A stretch of 64,000 bases of DNA from contig NZ_JSVC01000019.1 of assembly GCF_000814475.1 (NCBI RefSeq), forward strand, positions 186,001 to 250,000, written 5' to 3'. Source of the DNA: Flavihumibacter solisilvae (GTDB taxonomy: Bacteria > Bacteroidota > Bacteroidia > Chitinophagales > Chitinophagaceae). The position numbers and the translations under genes are program-made. Position 1 is the stretch's first letter. Each line of letters opens with the position of its first letter. The notes under the pieces were generated by a model. It was not told the DNA's origin. It did no database searches and worked only from the letters and a program-made list of their open reading frames with translations. Shown piece by piece: positions 1 to 9,357 of the stretch.

Positions 1-1282
1 GAATATCGGCTTCCTGTTCGTGTTCCGGCCTCGGGCGATCAGGATCCTTCGTATGCAGCCAACTGATCACATAAGGGAGTGTTAATCCCTGGAATACCAG
101 CGTAACCAATATTACGATAAACGTAATAAACAAAATGAGGTTCCGGTGCGGAAACGCGTCACCGCTTGGAAGCATCAGTGGCAGTGATAAAGCGGCCGCG
201 AGTGATACCACGCCACGCATCCCTGCCCAGCCTATGATCAACGGACCCTTCCAGCCCGGCCGGGGATCATTGGTGCGGATATACCGGCTGATAAACATGG
301 TAAACAATGAAGTGCCCAAAGCAGTCAGGATCCTGACGATGATCAGGATCACGGAAATGATCAGTCCGTACAGTATAGCCTCGCCAATGGAATAATTTTC
401 CAGTCCACGTAAAACAACCCGTAACTCAAGTCCTATCAGGATAAACACCAGCCCGTTCAAAACAAAAGTCACGCTCGACCACATGGCGATCCCCTGCATC
501 CTGCTGGCATGCGAAAGGATCAGGTGACTGCGATAGGAAACAAACAGGCCTCCGCTGACTACTGCCATCACCCCGGAAAAATGAAATGTTTCCGCTATGA
601 TATACATGAGGTAGGGTGCCACAAACGAAATGGCCGTATCAATACTCGGAGAGGTCGGCAGCCATTTGTAGAAAGCATATACGAGAATACCGATTACAAT
701 TCCAACAACGACCCCCATAACCGCCACCACCACAAAATTCCAGGCAGCCTCCCTGAACACAAAGGACCCGGACATTACCGCAGCAAGTGCAAATCGAAAA
801 ATGATCAGGCTCGTTGCATCATTCACCAGGCTCTCCCCTTCCAGGATGGCGACGATCCGCTTCTGGATGTGAATGCGTTTAAGCACCGACGTGGCAGCCA
901 CCGCATCGGGGGGAGAAACAATACCGCCAAGCAGGAAACCAAGCGCGAGGGTGAAACCAGGAATGATCAGGTAAGCCGACCAGGCAACAACAGTGGAGGT
1001 AAGAATGACAAGACCAAAGGCAAGCGTAGTGATCACCCGTCTCCATTTCCAGAAATCTTTCCAGGACGTGAACCAGGCCGCTTCATAAAGAAGGGGCGGC
1101 AGAAAGATCAGGAAGATCAGCTCCGGATCGATATGGATTACCGGAAGGCCCGGGATAAAACTGAGGACGATCCCTGCAACCACCAGGAAAATCGGGTATG
1201 AAACGTGCAATTTTTCACCCAGCATCACCAGCAGTGACATCACGACGATCAGAGTTATGACCAATAAAAGCGTTTCGAGCAT
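1..1282 (-). CDS. Na+/H+ antiporter, CPA1 family (C-terminus cut by window edge)
   Basis: Reading the minus strand from the ATG at 1282 gives about 427 residues before the window ends, so the 3' end is missing. The product is a polytopic inner-membrane cation/proton exchanger that should trade cytoplasmic Na+ (or K+) for H+. Family marks are the conserved segment GGIVSPPDAVAATSV near residues 118-132 and EGESLVNDATSL about 15 residues later, which carries the acidic pair of transmembrane helix 6 in NhaP/NHE proteins. A later GWAGMRGVVSLAAAL is also typical of CPA1. Start begins MLETLLLVITLIVV, an immediate membrane helix. It is divergent from the GAF gene, 66 bases apart. The exact ion cannot be read from sequence. 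Confidence 0.9.
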   Translation of the reverse strand, partial: MLETLLLVITLIVVMSLLVMLGEKLHVSYPIFLVVAGIVLSFIPGLPVIHIDPELIFLIFLPPLLYEAAWFTSWKDFWKWRRVITTLAFGLVILTSTVVAWSAYLIIPGFTLALGFLLGGIVSPPDAVAATSVLKRIHIQKRIVAILEGESLVNDATSLIIFRFALAAVMSGSFVFREAAWNFVVVAVMGVVVGIVIGILVYAFYKWLPTSPSIDTAISFVAPYLMYIIAETFHFSGVMAVVSGGLFVSYRSHLILSHASRMQGIAMWSSVTFVLNGLVFILIGLELRVVLRGLENYSIGEAILYGLIISVILIIVRILTALGTSLFTMFISRYIRTNDPRPGWKGPLIIGWAGMRGVVSLAAALSLPLMLPSGDAFPHRNLILFITFIVILVTLVFQGLTLPYVISWLHTKDPDRPRPEHEQEADI

Positions 1283-1348
1283 ACGAGGCGTTTGCTGTTT
1301 TACAAATATTGTGTTTTCCGGGCTAAATTTGAGTATAAATCATGGGCC

Positions 1349-3655
1349 ATGCAAACAGGTATCGTTGATATGTCGGAACGCATGCAGTTTCAATTTGACC
1401 TCGACACCATGATCAGCTTCAAACCCTTTATAGACTACCTGGGCCAGTGTGAAATGCAGGAAGGGTCAATAAAACGGGAACTTTATCAACGCGCACTCCG
1501 TGCCTTTTCCGCCTGCAAGGTTTATGACCAGGACATCCCGCTCGAAGCGGCAGCACAATACCAGGAACTGTTTGAATTTGTGTACGCCTGCGTAACCCCG
1601 ACACTTGAAAGTGAGAAAAAACTTTCGTGGGGATTATGCCTGCCGCTCAACCCCACTTTCTTTTACGGCACAGACAAACTCTATCAATTCTTCAGTGATG
1701 CATTAAGTAATCGTTATTTCAGCGACATGTTTGATAAAAAGGATGAAGCACTCAGGGAAGAACGCATGCGCACCATCTACCTGCTGATACTGGAAAAGTT
1801 ATACCACTTCAAACCATTTACCAAGGAACAGGCCCTGAATAACACACGTGATGCCCAACAACTGCCGTCGCATTTTATGGCCCGGATCGATACGCGGTTT
1901 ATTTCCGTCAGGCCCAAGCAGCAATTGCCGTCGCTCGACCTGCGCAGGGTCCAGGCCTTGCTCAACGAAGGCGGCGGGTATGAGATCTTCGAGAGGTTTG
2001 TGCCGATGCACCAGTTTGCATTCCGGGGAATCGGGATCATTTCCATTGAAGATATTACCAGCAACCAGGCCATTAACAATATCCGGAATACTATTACCAT
2101 ATGTGTGCCTGGCAATGAAGATGAAGTATACAGGATTGTATCCCAATCATTGAAAATGTTGCTGCAGGATAAAGAAATTGATTTTGGCATGGTACCGGTA
2201 ATGCAGCTGAACGGGAAACCAGTACTTGGTAGTGGCCAGGCGCGCATGAGCCTGCTGGCCACACACTGGCACAGGATGCAAGACTATCTCAACAATCCCA
2301 TTCCGCTGATCTTTACAGATATCCGTGAAGAAGATGTTTCGAAATATCGGTTCCTTGAACCATTGAAAGATGATGGCATCTGCTCACTGGCACTCATCCC
2401 TATCACGCACAACAATATTCTGGTAGGGATAACCGAGGTCTTTACCCATCACCCGGTGAAGTTTACCCCCTCCATCCTTCCCCTTATAGAACCGGTGTTG
2501 CCGATATTGGGACAGCTCTACAGGTTTTACCTGGACCAGCTTGAATGGGAAGTAGTAGCGACCATCCGGAATAAGTTCACCTCATTACTACCAGCAGTAC
2601 AATGGAAATTCAATGAAGCGGCGTGGAAATACCTGCTTCATAAACAAGGTAACGATGATGCAGACATTGAACCGATCGCATTCCGCAATGTGTACCCGTT
2701 GTATGGCGCCATCGACGTACGGAATTCTACCATGGAAAGGAATATGGCAATTAAAGCCGATTTCCACAGCCAGTTGTCTGCCCTGGACGCGCTACTCGAG
2801 TCACTTAATACCGGGCACGATACAGCTTTGCTGGATGAGATCCTGTTTAAATGCCGGCACATGCTTGATGCCACATCCGGTGAAATGCTTACCATCAACG
2901 ACGAAAGCAGGATCAGCAATTTTCTCAGCACTGAAGTACGTCCGCTGTTGCAGCACCTGAAGAATGAAGACGAAACCCATGTTCCGGCCATAGACGAATT
3001 CATGGCATTATCCGATGACATGCACGATTCCACTTTCGCAAACAAATATAATTTCGAGCAGTCCATGAAACTGCTGAACGATGCGATCAACAAGTACATC
3101 GAATCAGAGAATGAGAAAATGCAGAAGGCCTATCCATTCTATTTTGAGAAATTCCGGACTGACGGAATTGAGTACAATATTTACATCGGGCAGGAAATCA
3201 CACCCTCGAAGGCATTTAACCGGTTCCACCTCAAGAACCTGCGGATCTGGCAACTGAACTCGATGGTATCGATCGTAAAGATGACGCGTGATTTGAAGGC
3301 GCAACTGCCGCATCCACTGGCAACCACGCAGCTGATCTTTGTACATAATCACCCCATCGACATCAGCTTCCGTACCGACGAAAGGAAATTTGACGTGGAA
3401 GGTGCATATAACATCCGTTATGAAATGGTGAAGAAACGGATCGACAAAGTTCATGTGCTTGGAAATGGTGAAAGGCTTACGCAACCGGAAAAAATTGCCA
3501 TCATCTATTTCAACCGGCGCGATATAGATGATTATATCGGGTTCATCCAGTACCTGCAGGAGAAAAAGCTGCTTTGCCACGAGGTGGAACAGCTGGATCT
3601 TGAAGAATTACAGGGAATATCCGGGTTGAAGGCCATCAGGGTTACCGTTGCCTGA
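1349..3655 (+). CDS. Large GAF-domain protein without an obvious output domain
   Basis: The frame is open from 1292, but the ATG at 1349 is preferred because the residues before it look like read-through leader. It gives 768 residues. There is no signal peptide or membrane helix, so it is probably cytoplasmic. A GAF-like region lies at about residues 270-390 (around SLALIPITHNNILVGITEVF), normally a small-ligand or regulatory fold. I see no histidine-kinase, GGDEF, EAL or helix-turn-helix region. The rest is an N-terminal helical part and a C-terminal part of unknown fold. Proteins of this architecture and size occur in Chitinophagaceae as uncharacterised GAF proteins. It is divergent from the antiporter and ends 85 bases before the pirin operon. 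Ligand and partner are unknown. Confidence 0.75.
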   Translation: MQTGIVDMSERMQFQFDLDTMISFKPFIDYLGQCEMQEGSIKRELYQRALRAFSACKVYDQDIPLEAAAQYQELFEFVYACVTPTLESEKKLSWGLCLPLNPTFFYGTDKLYQFFSDALSNRYFSDMFDKKDEALREERMRTIYLLILEKLYHFKPFTKEQALNNTRDAQQLPSHFMARIDTRFISVRPKQQLPSLDLRRVQALLNEGGGYEIFERFVPMHQFAFRGIGIISIEDITSNQAINNIRNTITICVPGNEDEVYRIVSQSLKMLLQDKEIDFGMVPVMQLNGKPVLGSGQARMSLLATHWHRMQDYLNNPIPLIFTDIREEDVSKYRFLEPLKDDGICSLALIPITHNNILVGITEVFTHHPVKFTPSILPLIEPVLPILGQLYRFYLDQLEWEVVATIRNKFTSLLPAVQWKFNEAAWKYLLHKQGNDDADIEPIAFRNVYPLYGAIDVRNSTMERNMAIKADFHSQLSALDALLESLNTGHDTALLDEILFKCRHMLDATSGEMLTINDESRISNFLSTEVRPLLQHLKNEDETHVPAIDEFMALSDDMHDSTFANKYNFEQSMKLLNDAINKYIESENEKMQKAYPFYFEKFRTDGIEYNIYIGQEITPSKAFNRFHLKNLRIWQLNSMVSIVKMTRDLKAQLPHPLATTQLIFVHNHPIDISFRTDERKFDVEGAYNIRYEMVKKRIDKVHVLGNGERLTQPEKIAIIYFNRRDIDDYIGFIQYLQEKKLLCHEVEQLDLEELQGISGLKAIRVTVA

Positions 3656-3740
3656 TACATACCCTGATTTCTTAATATAGATTAATGGAGGAAGAGCACA
3701 TTCGTACGGACATTTGCATTACAAAAGAAAGGAACAGATA

Positions 3741-4475
3741 ATGAAAGACTTCATCATCCATAAGGCAGGTAGCAGGGGACATGCGGAAAACGAGTGGCTG
3801 TCGAGCTACCAGACTTTCAGCTTCAGCAGATACTATCATCCCGAACGCATCCAGTTCGGCGCGCTCCGGGTACTTAACGATGATACAGTGGCTGGGGGAA
3901 AAGGATTTGGCTCCCATCCGCACGACAATATGGAAATCATCAGCATCCCGTTGGAAGGTGCGCTTGAACACCGCGATAACCTGGGCAATACCGGCATAAT
4001 CCGGAAAGGCGACATCCAGGTCATGACGACGGGCACCGGGGTATTTCACAGCGAAGTAAACGCGGATCCGGAACAACCGGTAAAGTTCCTGCAGATCTGG
4101 ATTTTTCCCAAACAGCTGAATGTGAAACCAAGATATGAGCAGATCACGCTTGATCGGGTTCACCAGGTTAACCAGCTGCAGCAGATCGTATCTCCGTATC
4201 CTGAAGAGGAAGGCTGCCAGATCAACCAGGATGCCTGGTTCAGCATGGGCACTTTTGAGCGTTCAAAAACGGCCCGCTACAATGCACGCATTACCAATAA
4301 TGGCCTTTATTTCTTTGTCATCAACGGCTCATTCAATATCGAAGGGCAAAAGCTTGACAGCAGGGATGGCATGGGCATCCCGGAATGTGGCCCCGTTAAT
4401 ATTGAAGCCTTGGAAGACAATTCTACCATTCTCATCATGGACATCCCGATGAAAGTCGATCAACAAAATATGTAA
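3741..4475 (+). CDS. Pirin family bicupin (quercetin 2,3-dioxygenase-like)
   Basis: A 244-residue cytoplasmic bicupin. The frame is open from a TTG at 3714, but the ATG at 3741 follows an AAAGGA-like stretch and starts the conserved MKDFIIHKAG. The metal site of pirins is visible: His59 and His61 in SHPHDNMEI, and His103 with Glu105 in GVFHSEV, matching the His-His-His-Glu set that binds iron in pirin and YhaK/YhhW. Some homologues oxidise quercetin and others act as redox sensors; which applies here is not visible. It leads an operon-like run, with the next gene starting 2 bases after its stop, whose other members (two ring-cleaving dioxygenases, an esterase) point to electrophile or quinone stress. 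Confidence 0.9.
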   Translation: MKDFIIHKAGSRGHAENEWLSSYQTFSFSRYYHPERIQFGALRVLNDDTVAGGKGFGSHPHDNMEIISIPLEGALEHRDNLGNTGIIRKGDIQVMTTGTGVFHSEVNADPEQPVKFLQIWIFPKQLNVKPRYEQITLDRVHQVNQLQQIVSPYPEEEGCQINQDAWFSMGTFERSKTARYNARITNNGLYFFVINGSFNIEGQKLDSRDGMGIPECGPVNIEALEDNSTILIMDIPMKVDQQNM

Positions 4476-4477
4476 CT

Positions 4478-4783
4478 ATGGAGCAGCTGAAGATCCTGGC
4501 GGCAGGAAAGAATAAGGATATCATGACAGTAATAGACAGGCTAATCAATACACATGAAAACTGGTCAGGTGTTACTGTCACAACAACAGAAGAAGCCATC
4601 GATACCGCAAAAGAAGCACGATATGATCTTCTTTTGATCTGCGCGGGACTCAGTAGCGTTGAAGAAAAAGAACTGACGGAAGAACTTCATACGCTCCAGC
4701 CCAACCTTCGGGTCATGAGACATTACGGTGGCGGAAGTGGTCTCCTCGAATCGGAGATCCAATCGTACCTGAAAACAATTTAA
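4478..4783 (+). CDS. Small degenerate receiver-like protein
   Basis: 101 residues, no signal peptide. I do not recognise a named family. The pattern resembles a CheY-type alpha/beta receiver fold: a strand LKILAAG at the N-terminus, a helix, a central hydrophobic strand YDLLLICAGL at about residues 49-58, and a glycine-rich loop GGGSGLL near residue 85. The residues needed for phosphorylation are absent: there is no acidic pair after the first strand and the phospho-acceptor Asp position is occupied by Cys/Ala. If a receiver, it is a pseudo-receiver. It sits 2 bases after pirin and 19 before the first dioxygenase, so it is almost certainly co-transcribed with the putative quinone-detoxification genes. 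The role is unknown. Confidence 0.7.
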   Translation: MEQLKILAAGKNKDIMTVIDRLINTHENWSGVTVTTTEEAIDTAKEARYDLLLICAGLSSVEEKELTEELHTLQPNLRVMRHYGGGSGLLESEIQSYLKTI

Positions 4784-4802
4784 ACACAAGCAAAAACAGG
4801 AT

Positions 4803-5741
4803 ATGAAAGACAATATACTGGGCTTACACCATATAACGGCGATTGCCGACAACGCCCAACGCAATTATGATTTTTATACAAAAGTAATGGGACTCAGAAT
4901 GGTCAAGAAGACCGTGAACTTTGATGATCCGGGCACATACCATTTCTATTTCGGGAACGAGAACGGCAGTCCGGGTACCATCCTCACTTTCTTCCCCTGG
5001 GAAGGAATTGGCAAAGGCCGTAACGGAACAGGAATGGCAACGGAGATCGGCTATTCAGCACCGTCAGGAAGCATTGAAGCCTGGCAGGAAAGGTTCCGGA
5101 AATTTAATATCACCCAGGGGGAACCGGGTGAACGGATGGGCGAGATCTACCTGCCCTTCACAGATCCTGATGGTTTACAGTTAAGCCTCATTGTACCGCA
5201 GCGGGAAGACGACCGCAAGGCCTGGGAGTCTGCCGAGGTTAAATCGGATCTCGCTACCAAAGGCTTTCACAGTGTCACACTTACCCTGAAAGACATCAAG
5301 GCAACCGCATCAATTCTTACCGAAGTATTTGGATACAGGCTCCTGCAGCAGGAAGGAAACCGCTACCGTTTTATTACAGATGCAGTGGGCGCAGCTTCTA
5401 TCGTTGACCTGCTTGAAGTTCCGGATGGCAAGGCAGGATACAACGCTGCCGGTACGAACCACCACATTGCCTTCCGGGTTGCGGATGATAAGATCCTGAT
5501 GAACTACCGGGAGAAGATCCTGGCACGCGGGTTAATGATCACACCAAAGGTTGACCGGGATTATTTCTTTTCCCTCTATTTCCGTGAACCTGGTGGTGTG
5601 CTGTTTGAGATTGCGACAGATAACCCGGGCTTTACAGTAGATGAACCGTTAAGTGAATTGGGTAAGGACCTGAAGCTGCCGGTACAACATGAACGCCTGA
5701 GAAAGGAAATTGAAAAATCTTTGCCACAACTCGTCAACTAA
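4803..5741 (+). CDS. Ring-cleaving dioxygenase, tandem VOC domains (MhqO/MhqA-like), copy 1
   Basis: 312 residues, cytoplasmic. It carries two vicinal-oxygen-chelate halves. The first starts GLHHITAIADN (His9/His10), and the second has TNHHIAFRV followed by PGGVLFEIATDNPGF, supplying the His and Glu ligands of a mononuclear metal site. Bacillus MhqA/MhqO are the named relatives and are linked to hydroquinone and catechol resistance; the family is annotated as ring-cleaving dioxygenase. The next gene is a paralogue starting 11 bases after this stop, with the same boundary motifs, so the two arose by tandem duplication. The substrate is inferred from family and context, not visible directly. 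Confidence 0.88.
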   Translation: MKDNILGLHHITAIADNAQRNYDFYTKVMGLRMVKKTVNFDDPGTYHFYFGNENGSPGTILTFFPWEGIGKGRNGTGMATEIGYSAPSGSIEAWQERFRKFNITQGEPGERMGEIYLPFTDPDGLQLSLIVPQREDDRKAWESAEVKSDLATKGFHSVTLTLKDIKATASILTEVFGYRLLQQEGNRYRFITDAVGAASIVDLLEVPDGKAGYNAAGTNHHIAFRVADDKILMNYREKILARGLMITPKVDRDYFFSLYFREPGGVLFEIATDNPGFTVDEPLSELGKDLKLPVQHERLRKEIEKSLPQLVN

Positions 5742-5752
5742 ATCCCAGCACA

Positions 5753-6706
5753 ATGGACAAATTAATCACCGGGATCCATCATATCACCGCCATAGCATCC
5801 GACGCACAGAAGAATATCGATTTTTATGCAGGAATCCTTGGCACCAGGCTGGTAAAGAAAACTGTGAATTTCGATGCCCCGGAAGTATATCACCTGTATT
5901 ACGGGGATGAGAAAGGCAACCCCGGCAGTATCATGACCTTCTTTCCTTACGCCGGCCTTGTAAATGGCCGGCACGGGAAGGGCATGCTCAACACTTCAAC
6001 TTTCTCCGTGGCTACCTCTTCCCTGGACTTCTGGCTGGAGCGACTGAAGAAATACAATATCCCGTTTAAGCAGCCGGCAGAAAGGTTCGGCTCCGAAATG
6101 GTGGTATATTTTGAGGACATGGATGGGCTCGGACTTGAACTGGTATTCAATGATACTGACAACAGGATTGGTTACGCTACAAAAAATATTTCTGCCGAAA
6201 ATGCCATAAAGGGTTTTTACAGTGCAGAGATCTGGGAAGAAGGTTATGAGCGGACGGCAGGATTGCTGACAGAGCAGCTGGATCATAAACTTATCGCAGA
6301 AAAGGGGAACAGGTTTCGCTTTGCAGCAAATGATTCGCCTGGCAACTATATTGACCTGCTTTGTTCACCTGATGCATTGAAGGGACTCGCAGGCAGTGGA
6401 ACAGTCCATCACATTGCCTTCAGCACACCTGACAACCAATCGCAGCTCGAAGTGCGGAAACGTATCCTCCAGAGAATGCTAAACCCCACTCCTGTCCTTG
6501 ACCGGAATTATTTTTCGTCCATCTATTTCCGTGAGCCCGGTGGTGTACTGTTCGAAGTAGCGACTGCAGTCCCCGGCTTTACGATCGATGAAGATCTCAA
6601 CCAGCTTGGCGAATCACTCATGCTTCCCGAATGGTTTGAAAAAGACCGCAAACAAATTGAAAAGACACTCCCGCGCCTGTACTTCAACGCAGATAATTTT
6701 GCTTAA
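5753..6706 (+). CDS. Ring-cleaving dioxygenase, tandem VOC domains (MhqO/MhqA-like), copy 2
   Basis: 317 residues, a paralogue of the preceding gene. Shared landmarks include GIHHITAIASDAQKNIDFY at the N-terminus, LVKKTVNFDAPEVYHLYYGD, VHHIAFSTPD in the second half and FREPGGVLFEVAT with the metal-binding Glu. It differs most in the middle and at the C-terminus. A diverged tandem duplicate kept in one operon suggests different substrates or dosage; this is inference. The carboxylesterase gene starts 20 bases downstream, so the run pirin to esterase is one unit. Confidence 0.88.
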   Translation: MDKLITGIHHITAIASDAQKNIDFYAGILGTRLVKKTVNFDAPEVYHLYYGDEKGNPGSIMTFFPYAGLVNGRHGKGMLNTSTFSVATSSLDFWLERLKKYNIPFKQPAERFGSEMVVYFEDMDGLGLELVFNDTDNRIGYATKNISAENAIKGFYSAEIWEEGYERTAGLLTEQLDHKLIAEKGNRFRFAANDSPGNYIDLLCSPDALKGLAGSGTVHHIAFSTPDNQSQLEVRKRILQRMLNPTPVLDRNYFSSIYFREPGGVLFEVATAVPGFTIDEDLNQLGESLMLPEWFEKDRKQIEKTLPRLYFNADNFA

Positions 6707-6726
6707 ACCCCTTTTTATTTTAAATC

Positions 6727-7353
6727 ATGCACAAGTTTAATTTATTCACAGCAGGAAAGAAACTGGAAGACGCTAAGAAAGTATTGATATTACTCCACGG
6801 ACGCGGCGGCAGTGCGGAAGACATTATTTCGCTTAGTGGTTATCTCGATGTTGAAGAATACGCATTGCTTGCTCCGCAGGCAACCAATAATACCTGGTAT
6901 CCATATTCCTTTATGGCGAAGCCAAATGAAAACGAACCGTGGTTAAGTTCTGCACTTGATATTGTGGGTGAAGCCGTTAAAGTGGCCACCAATGCAGGAA
7001 TCCCGAAAGAACAGATCTATTTTGCCGGCTTTTCACAGGGCGCCTGTCTCACGCTTGAATATGTGACAAGGAATGCTGCGCAGTATGGCGGGGTTGCAGC
7101 ATTTACCGGTGGATTGATCGGCGACAAAATTTACCGCGACAACTATACAGGCGACTTCAATGGAACAAAAGTGTTCATCGGCACCAGCAATCCTGATCCC
7201 CATGTTCCGGTCGAGCGCGTATATGCTACTGCCAATATTCTTAAAGAGATGAAAGCGGATGTTACGGAAAAGGTTTATGAGAATATGGGCCACACGATCA
7301 ACCAGGATGAGATCAATACCGCCAACAGCCTGATCTTCGGAAACAATGTTTAA
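6727..7353 (+). CDS. Carboxylesterase/phospholipase family hydrolase (MhqD-like)
   Basis: 208 residues, alpha/beta hydrolase without signal peptide. The oxyanion region is LLHGRGGSAED at residues 22-32. The nucleophile is Ser103 in GFSQGA, with candidate Asp157 in SNPDPHVP and His189 in NMGHTINQ, a complete triad. Length fits the small YpfH/MhqD carboxylesterases. In Bacillus, mhqD is co-transcribed with the ring-cleaving dioxygenase mhqO, and the same pairing here supports a role in clearing products of aromatic-ring cleavage. It is the last gene of the operon: the next gene is convergent, and the two stop codons abut at 7353/7354. Confidence 0.88.
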   Translation: MHKFNLFTAGKKLEDAKKVLILLHGRGGSAEDIISLSGYLDVEEYALLAPQATNNTWYPYSFMAKPNENEPWLSSALDIVGEAVKVATNAGIPKEQIYFAGFSQGACLTLEYVTRNAAQYGGVAAFTGGLIGDKIYRDNYTGDFNGTKVFIGTSNPDPHVPVERVYATANILKEMKADVTEKVYENMGHTINQDEINTANSLIFGNNV

Positions 7354-8448
7354 CTATTTTTTATTAAGGTAGACCCGTTTACCTGTTTTTGCACTGCGAA
7401 CGCCGGCATCCAGGATCTCCATTACGATCATGTTATTCTCCAGTGAAGAAAGATCGTTAGGCGGAAGCTTAGTGGCACCGCGCACCAGGTCAGCGAGCAA
7501 TGTAAAGGGGTCGCGGTATTTAAGTGTATCGGCTGCTTTGTAGGCGAGTGATACCGTATCCTTACCAAGGCGCATGCGCATATCAACCCGGTTGTCGCTG
7601 AAAATATAACCGCCGACACCATACACTTCCATATCCTTGCGACTATAGGGCCAGTTCCATGATGCCTGGATCACGCCCTGCATTCCTGGATACTCGACAA
7701 TAATAGTCGCCTCGTCATCCACCTTTGGATAAACATGCGGCTTGATCTGCTGGGTTACGGCAGTAACGGACAATGGGCGTTGTCCTTTGTTCAGCCAGGT
7801 GATCAGGTTGGCACCATAGCAGCCAAAATCCATGATGGCTCCGCCCCCGTTTTTCACCGGGTCAGTAAGCCAATCGAGGAACTCTTTATTTACACCAATT
7901 TCTTTCGGTCCTTCATGACCGTCATGCACCACAATTTTCCTTAACTCGCCGATCTCATTTTTTCCAACCATCTCAAACGCATGATGATTAGAAGGATACC
8001 AGGTGGTCTCATAATTTGTTATCAGGTGGATCTTATGTTTTTCGGCCAGTGTCTTCATTTTTTTCGCATGGTCAAGGCTTACTGCTAGCGGCTTCTCCAC
8101 CATCACATGCACACCCTTTGGCGCACAGGCTTCCACTACTGCAAGGTGGTCGTAAATTGATCCGAATGCAGTAACCGCTTCCGGCTTCGTGCGGGCAATC
8201 ATTTCTTCGACGGTGTTATAGACAATGTCCATGGAAAAGCCATAACGGGCAGCATATCGCCCAGCCAGTTCGCGGTTTGGCTCCGCTATACCCACAATGG
8301 CTATCTCACTGCCCGGATTACCGAGGATCCAGTGCACGTGACTGTGGGTCAGTCCGGCTATGCCAACCTTTACCTGACGGTTTGTCTGGGCCATTCCAAC
8401 ATTGTTAACAAAAAGGAAAAGCAGCGAAATCATGGCTATTGCTCTCAT
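7354..8448 (-). CDS. Secreted Gfo/Idh/MocA family oxidoreductase
   Basis: 364 residues. The N-terminus MRAIAMISLLFLFVNNVGMAQ is a Sec signal peptide, so the enzyme should be periplasmic. The Rossmann part begins VKVGIAGLTHSHVHW, and the family landmark VMVEKPLAVSLDHAK carries the conserved EKP lysine. The C-terminal half has GGGAIMDFGCYGANL, typical of the substrate-binding domain. Members oxidise or reduce sugars and cyclitols with NAD(P); many Bacteroidota have exported members, some hydrolysing glycosidic bonds by an NAD-dependent route. The substrate cannot be read. It is a single gene between convergent and divergent neighbours. Confidence 0.88.
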   Translation of the reverse strand: MRAIAMISLLFLFVNNVGMAQTNRQVKVGIAGLTHSHVHWILGNPGSEIAIVGIAEPNRELAGRYAARYGFSMDIVYNTVEEMIARTKPEAVTAFGSIYDHLAVVEACAPKGVHVMVEKPLAVSLDHAKKMKTLAEKHKIHLITNYETTWYPSNHHAFEMVGKNEIGELRKIVVHDGHEGPKEIGVNKEFLDWLTDPVKNGGGAIMDFGCYGANLITWLNKGQRPLSVTAVTQQIKPHVYPKVDDEATIIVEYPGMQGVIQASWNWPYSRKDMEVYGVGGYIFSDNRVDMRMRLGKDTVSLAYKAADTLKYRDPFTLLADLVRGATKLPPNDLSSLENNMIVMEILDAGVRSAKTGKRVYLNKK

Positions 8449-8574
8449 ATTAAACAGTGGCTTTTAACGAATATTAACAATAATAAATTATAATTCGTGT
8501 AAATGGCTTTTTTGGGGGAAAATATGGTGGCATTTTTGTACTTATCAGTGCACTAAAGTTGAAATGAACCCATT

Positions 8575-9357
8575 ATGAAAAAACTCTTGATTGCCCTGCT
8601 TACAGCAATTTCTTTTATACCTGCAATGTCGCAGGTATATAATACGTCGCACGACCTGCCATTCCAGGCCGGTGAGCGGATCGATTATACCGTGTTTTAT
8701 AATGTGATCGGCCTGTATGTGAATGCCGGTTCTGCGAGCTTTACTACTTCGCGGACTATGTACAACGACCAGGATGTGTTCCATGTGGTTGGAGAAGGAA
8801 AAACCAACGCGCGGTACGACTGGATCTTTAAGGTTCGCGACCGTTACGAAACTTTTTTTCACGCGACCACGATGAAGCCGGTCAAGTTTATCCGCAACAT
8901 TCATGAAGGTGGTTACAAGAAACAGGAAGAAGTGATCTTTGATCATCAATCACGCAAGGCCCATACCAAGAAGGGGAACTATGATATTCCCACCCAGGTG
9001 CAGGACGTGGTGAGCTCCATGTATTTTGCGCGTAACATCAACTACGACCTTTATAAGCCTGGTGACAAGATCCCGTTCAGTATGTTCCTTGATGATGAAG
9101 TGTATAACATCTACATCAAATACGAGGGCAAGGAAACTGTCAAAACCAAATATGGCAAGTTCCGCGCAATCAAGCTGAAGCCGCTGCTGCTGAAAGGTAA
9201 CGTCTTTAAAGGCGGTGAGCAGATGACTGTTTGGGTAACGGACGATGAAAACCGGATCCCGGTTCGGATCGAAAGTCCCATTTCAGTAGGCAGTATCAAA
9301 GTTGACCTGAAAAAACACGAAAACTTAAAATACCCGTTAACAGCGATGGCCGAATAA
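8575..9357 (+). CDS. DUF3108 domain protein (exported)
   Basis: 260 residues with a signal peptide MKKLLIALLTAISFIPAMSQ. The remainder is a single DUF3108 domain, recognised from FQAGERIDYTVFYNVIG near the N-terminus, the KVRDRYETFF segment, and the VWVTDDENRIPVRIE stretch near the end. These are beta-rich periplasmic proteins of unknown function, by fold probably lipid- or polymer-binding. It is preceded by a 126-base divergent intergenic region shared with the oxidoreductase. The stop codon is inside the loop of a strong terminator, so it is monocistronic. Confidence 0.82.
   Translation: MKKLLIALLTAISFIPAMSQVYNTSHDLPFQAGERIDYTVFYNVIGLYVNAGSASFTTSRTMYNDQDVFHVVGEGKTNARYDWIFKVRDRYETFFHATTMKPVKFIRNIHEGGYKKQEEVIFDHQSRKAHTKKGNYDIPTQVQDVVSSMYFARNINYDLYKPGDKIPFSMFLDDEVYNIYIKYEGKETVKTKYGKFRAIKLKPLLLKGNVFKGGEQMTVWVTDDENRIPVRIESPISVGSIKVDLKKHENLKYPLTAMAE

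Noticed and set aside
509-1201. A 230-residue plus-strand frame with many charged residues
   Set aside because: It is antisense to the Na+/H+ antiporter, whose motifs on the minus strand are unmistakable; the plus-strand product has no fold-like pattern.
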